Below are positions 22,385-24,844 of a stretch of DNA of 24,844 nt, one piece after another (positions within the stretch are counted from its first letter, which is position 1; each line of letters begins with the position of its first letter). Origin of the DNA: an archaeon (lineage in GTDB: Archaea > Asgardarchaeota > Hermodarchaeia > Hermodarchaeales > Hermodarchaeaceae). The DNA is taken from the NCBI GenBank assembly GCA_016550405.1, contig JABXGX010000006.1, positions 1 to 24,844 of the forward strand. The letters run 5' to 3'. Made by a program: the position numbers and the translations under genes. The notes under the pieces are model-generated. The model was not told the origin of the DNA and made no database searches. It was given only the letters and a program-made list of their open reading frames with translations.

Positions 22385-23047
22385 GTGCCACCCCATGGAA
22401 TCGTCGCGTTTGATTTAGATGGAACCTTAGTCAGAATTTGGAGTGCTTGGAGCTGGATCCATCGTCTCCTTGGCACATTTGAAGCTGCAAAACCAAATGC
22501 AGATCAGTACTATGCAAGGGAAATAAGCTACATCCAATGGGCAGAACTGGATGTTAAATTGTGGCACGGAGTTCCTTTGACACGAATTCAAGAAGCAATT
22601 GATGAAGGAATGGTATTTATCCCAAACGTAAAACCGTTAATCGAAACACTTCATGAACACAAGATATTCACAGCGATTATCAGTTCGGGACTTTCCATAT
22701 TTGCAGATAGAGCCAAGGAACTACTTGGAATAGATATCAGCAAAGCGAATAAATTAGTCACAGATGCAGAGGGCAGAATCTGTGGTGTCGAAGTTCATGT
22801 TGCATTTGATAACAAAGACAAGGTGCTGAAGAACATTGCTCAGGAAGCACAGATGGCCCTTCCTAATTGTGTCGCTATAGGTGATTCACGAAATGATATT
22901 TCTATGTTTCAAGTAGCTGGCTTTTCTATCGCTTTTAATCCAACACATGAGGAAGTAGCCCAAGCTGCAAGCATTGTTATAGAAAGTGAAGACGCCTTGG
23001 ATTTGCTTCCTCCCCTTCTACAACATTTCAAGCTTGAGCCCCAGTAA
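22385..23047 (+). CDS. HAD phosphatase, phosphoserine phosphatase-like
   Basis: This 220-residue HAD enzyme is of the SerB-like group: motif I FDLDGT with Asp10 and Asp12, motif II Ser100 in IISSGLS, a lysine (about 144-146) in DNKDKVLK, and motif IV GDSRNDISMF (166-175). The cap between motifs I and II is short and helical, as in phosphoserine phosphatase, but the active-site neighbours are not distinctive, so the substrate is open. GTG is the start, after a GAGGAAG stretch. It follows the UbiA gene by 66 nt. A small hairpin (GACCT/AGGTC, 23049-23065) begins just after its stop. Confidence 0.87.
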   Translation: MPPHGIVAFDLDGTLVRIWSAWSWIHRLLGTFEAAKPNADQYYAREISYIQWAELDVKLWHGVPLTRIQEAIDEGMVFIPNVKPLIETLHEHKIFTAIISSGLSIFADRAKELLGIDISKANKLVTDAEGRICGVEVHVAFDNKDKVLKNIAQEAQMALPNCVAIGDSRNDISMFQVAGFSIAFNPTHEEVAQAASIVIESEDALDLLPPLLQHFKLEPQ

Positions 23048-23106
23048 GACCTGTCGGCTAGGTCCTTTCGCTAGACTTTAATGTCTGAATGGGGCGGTAG
23101 ATAGAA

Positions 23107-23124
23107 CCGTCACGTTTGTGACGG
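23107..23124 (+). promoter_or_regulatory. Perfect palindrome in the adenine deaminase leader
   Basis: CCGTCAC-gttt-GTGACGG is a perfect seven-base inverted repeat with a four-base spacer, 30-47 nt before the TTG start of adenine deaminase. A TATA-like CTTTAATG (about 23078-23085) would place transcription start near 23105, so the palindrome is either an operator at the start site or a hairpin at the 5' end of the mRNA. Confidence 0.45.
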
Positions 23125-23153
23125 GAATTGGCTTCGAGCAGGAGTGAAAACCG

Positions 23154-24844
23154 TTGAGCCAGCGAACGCTAATTGACGCAAGTATGGGTCGAATCAAAGC
23201 AGATGTTGTAATCAAAGATGTACAACCCATTGATGTCATCTCCCGAGAAATCCTGGAAGGCGGGATTGCCATCAAAGAGGGCACCATCTGCCGTATTGGC
23301 GATGTTTCAGATTTGATTGGAAGCAAGACTAAAGTCATCAAGGGGTCAGGTCGTTATGCTGCACCCGCCTTCATTGAATCCCACATCCACGTTGAAAGCA
23401 CCATGCTCACACTCACAGAATTTGCCCGTGCTGCAATTCCCCATGGAACGGGAACAGCTATAATCGATCCCCATGAAATTTCCAATGTAACTGGAATTCG
23501 GGGAATGGAAATTTTTATGGAAGAAGCCCGAAATCTCCCCCTCCGCATTCTCATGGAGGTACCCAGCTGTGTTCCTGCAGCCTCACCCGAGCTTGAAACA
23601 TCGGGGGCTAAACTAGATGCTTTCACTGTCGACCGGTTACTCCAAGACCCATTGGTCATCGGCCTTGGGGAGGTCATGAACATTCCAGCTGTCCTTAACA
23701 ACGACGAAGACATACACCTAAAAATTCAATTTGCCCGGAGCCAAGGCAAGGTCGTCGATGGGCACGCTCCAGGGTTGAGTGGCAAGAAACTAAACGCTTA
23801 CATCGCTGCAGGCATTATGTCAGATCATGAATGTGAAACTGCAGAAGAAGCCATCGACCGGCTCAGATTAGGTATGACTGTTATGGCAAGAGAAGGATCA
23901 ATTGCCCGCAATATGCTCAAGATCCTCGTTCCCCTCTACAAGGAGGGGCGTGATCTACGCCGAGCCACGATATGTTCAGACGATCTGTCTCCCGTGGAAC
24001 TAGCGGATCTGGGACATCTTGATAGAAACCTGCGACGCGCCATTGATGCAGGCATCGACCCCCTTGTCGCTATTCAACTTGTGACCTCCAATCCTGCCCG
24101 TTTCTTCAACCTCCCACGAATAGGACATTTAGCCCCTGGCAATATGGCTGATATTGTTCTCATCGATGACTTAAACAAAATCACCGTAGATATGGTGATC
24201 CTACGAGGAAAGGTCGTCGCTCAGGAAGGACAACTGAAGATCAGACTTCCGAAATTTGACTACCCCCCTGATATGCGAACAACTATTCGCTTTGGTGGTA
24301 TCCCAACGGTTCTTAATTTCATGTTACCAGCTAAGGATGGGAAACATAACGTCCATGTGATTACAGCCCACGAAGGAAGCCTACTTACTGGATCTGAAAC
24401 ACATACACTTGAAGCTGCTGATGGTTATGTTCAACCGGATCCGAAAAGAGACATCTTAACGATTGCAGTCATAGAACGTTACATGAAAGGCGGAAACATC
24501 GGAGTAGGATTCATACGAGGGTTTGGCTTGAAAGAAGGAGCTATTGCCAGCAGCATTGCACACGATAGCCACAACATCATCACTGTCGCAACAACTCCAG
24601 AGGATGCCTTGATGGCCGTCAGTACGGTCTCCCAAACTATGGGAGGAATTGCAGCTGTTCATGGTCGAAAAATCCTAGCGACCCTACCTTTACCCATTGC
24701 TGGAGTCATCACTGATGAACCAGTCCAGAAAGTTGCACAAAAACTTCAAGCTGTCCGCAAAGCTGCCCATGACCTAGGATGCACGTTTGAGCATCCTTTT
24801 CTCACCCTAAGCTTCATGGCTCTCCCTGTGATTCCCGCCCTGAA
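23154..24844 (+). CDS. ade: Adenine deaminase (3' end beyond window)
   Basis: Adenine deaminase converts adenine to hypoxanthine and ammonia in purine salvage. About 563 residues are visible with no stop; the end (HPFLTLSFMALPVIPALK) matches the family's C-terminus, so only a few residues are lost. Amidohydrolase metal and catalytic residues are all present: H77/H79 in ESHIHVES, DPHE (105-108), GLGEVMN (170-176), DGH (202-204), SDHE (223-226) and SDD (275-277). The late GFGLKEGAIASSIAHDSHNI block is also characteristic. I prefer TTG at 23154, with GGAG nine bases upstream, because the residues it adds (TLIDASMGRIKAD) resemble the conserved family N-terminus; ATG at 23184 would cut this. The frame is closed by a TGA at 23145. 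Confidence 0.95.
   Translation, partial: MSQRTLIDASMGRIKADVVIKDVQPIDVISREILEGGIAIKEGTICRIGDVSDLIGSKTKVIKGSGRYAAPAFIESHIHVESTMLTLTEFARAAIPHGTGTAIIDPHEISNVTGIRGMEIFMEEARNLPLRILMEVPSCVPAASPELETSGAKLDAFTVDRLLQDPLVIGLGEVMNIPAVLNNDEDIHLKIQFARSQGKVVDGHAPGLSGKKLNAYIAAGIMSDHECETAEEAIDRLRLGMTVMAREGSIARNMLKILVPLYKEGRDLRRATICSDDLSPVELADLGHLDRNLRRAIDAGIDPLVAIQLVTSNPARFFNLPRIGHLAPGNMADIVLIDDLNKITVDMVILRGKVVAQEGQLKIRLPKFDYPPDMRTTIRFGGIPTVLNFMLPAKDGKHNVHVITAHEGSLLTGSETHTLEAADGYVQPDPKRDILTIAVIERYMKGGNIGVGFIRGFGLKEGAIASSIAHDSHNIITVATTPEDALMAVSTVSQTMGGIAAVHGRKILATLPLPIAGVITDEPVQKVAQKLQAVRKAAHDLGCTFEHPFLTLSFMALPVIPAL

Overview
The window reads as a gene-dense archaeal chromosome segment of moderate G+C content. 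The archaeal signs are TATA-box promoters centred about 25-27 nt before the start codon of several genes (8482, 10508, 16069, 20798), which implies leaderless mRNAs. They also include GGAGG/GGAGGTG ribosome-binding sites on other genes, a THUMP-type ThiI, COG2236-type phosphoribosyltransferases, an ADP-forming acyl-CoA synthetase subunit, and small winged-helix regulators. Several genes have a eukaryote-like or unusual flavour, such as a tiny RING/PHD-like zinc finger and a methyltransferase with zinc modules. An Asgard or related mesophilic archaeon would fit, but that lineage is only a guess from gene style. No rRNA, tRNA, CRISPR array, integrase or intact transposase was seen.

Layout. At 1-510 there is an unrecognised small protein and a 55-residue C4HC3 zinc finger. 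At 602-6002 (minus strand) lies a BMP-family nucleoside ABC importer: binding protein, strong terminator, double ATPase, then two permeases joined by overlaps. At 6003-6528 there is a structured bmpA leader and the remains of a metallophosphoesterase gene (N-terminus missing, one frameshift). At 6638-10508 come a DUF362 ferredoxin-like protein and two paralogous phosphoribosyltransferases, which flank a winged-helix regulator and two related small helical proteins. At 10677-10838 there is a candidate structured non-coding RNA with its own TATA box. At 10865-14681 come a small membrane protein, MtnA, a HAD phosphatase and an acyl-CoA synthetase (ADP-forming) alpha-type subunit. At 14765-18562 come a zinc-module methyltransferase, ThiI, a winged-helix/metal-sensor-like regulator and an SCP2 protein. 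At 18563-19068 is a gene-poor stretch with a double-hairpin terminator, a pyrimidine-rich tract and a six-run G-quadruplex motif. At 19069-23047 come a small membrane protein that seems to start at ACG, a class-III aminotransferase, a UbiA prenyltransferase fused to an extra membrane domain, and a SerB-like HAD phosphatase. From 23154 to the end is adenine deaminase, cut off by the window edge just short of its C-terminus.

Function. The clearest theme is purine and nucleoside scavenging. A nucleoside importer brings in substrates, adenine deaminase converts adenine to hypoxanthine, two phosphoribosyltransferases could reattach bases to PRPP, and MtnA handles the methylthioribose 1-phosphate left from methylthioadenosine. 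These genes are not one operon, so this is pathway-level inference. Other genes serve tRNA thiolation or thiamine (ThiI), acyl-CoA energy metabolism, amino-acid conversion and isoprenoid metabolism.
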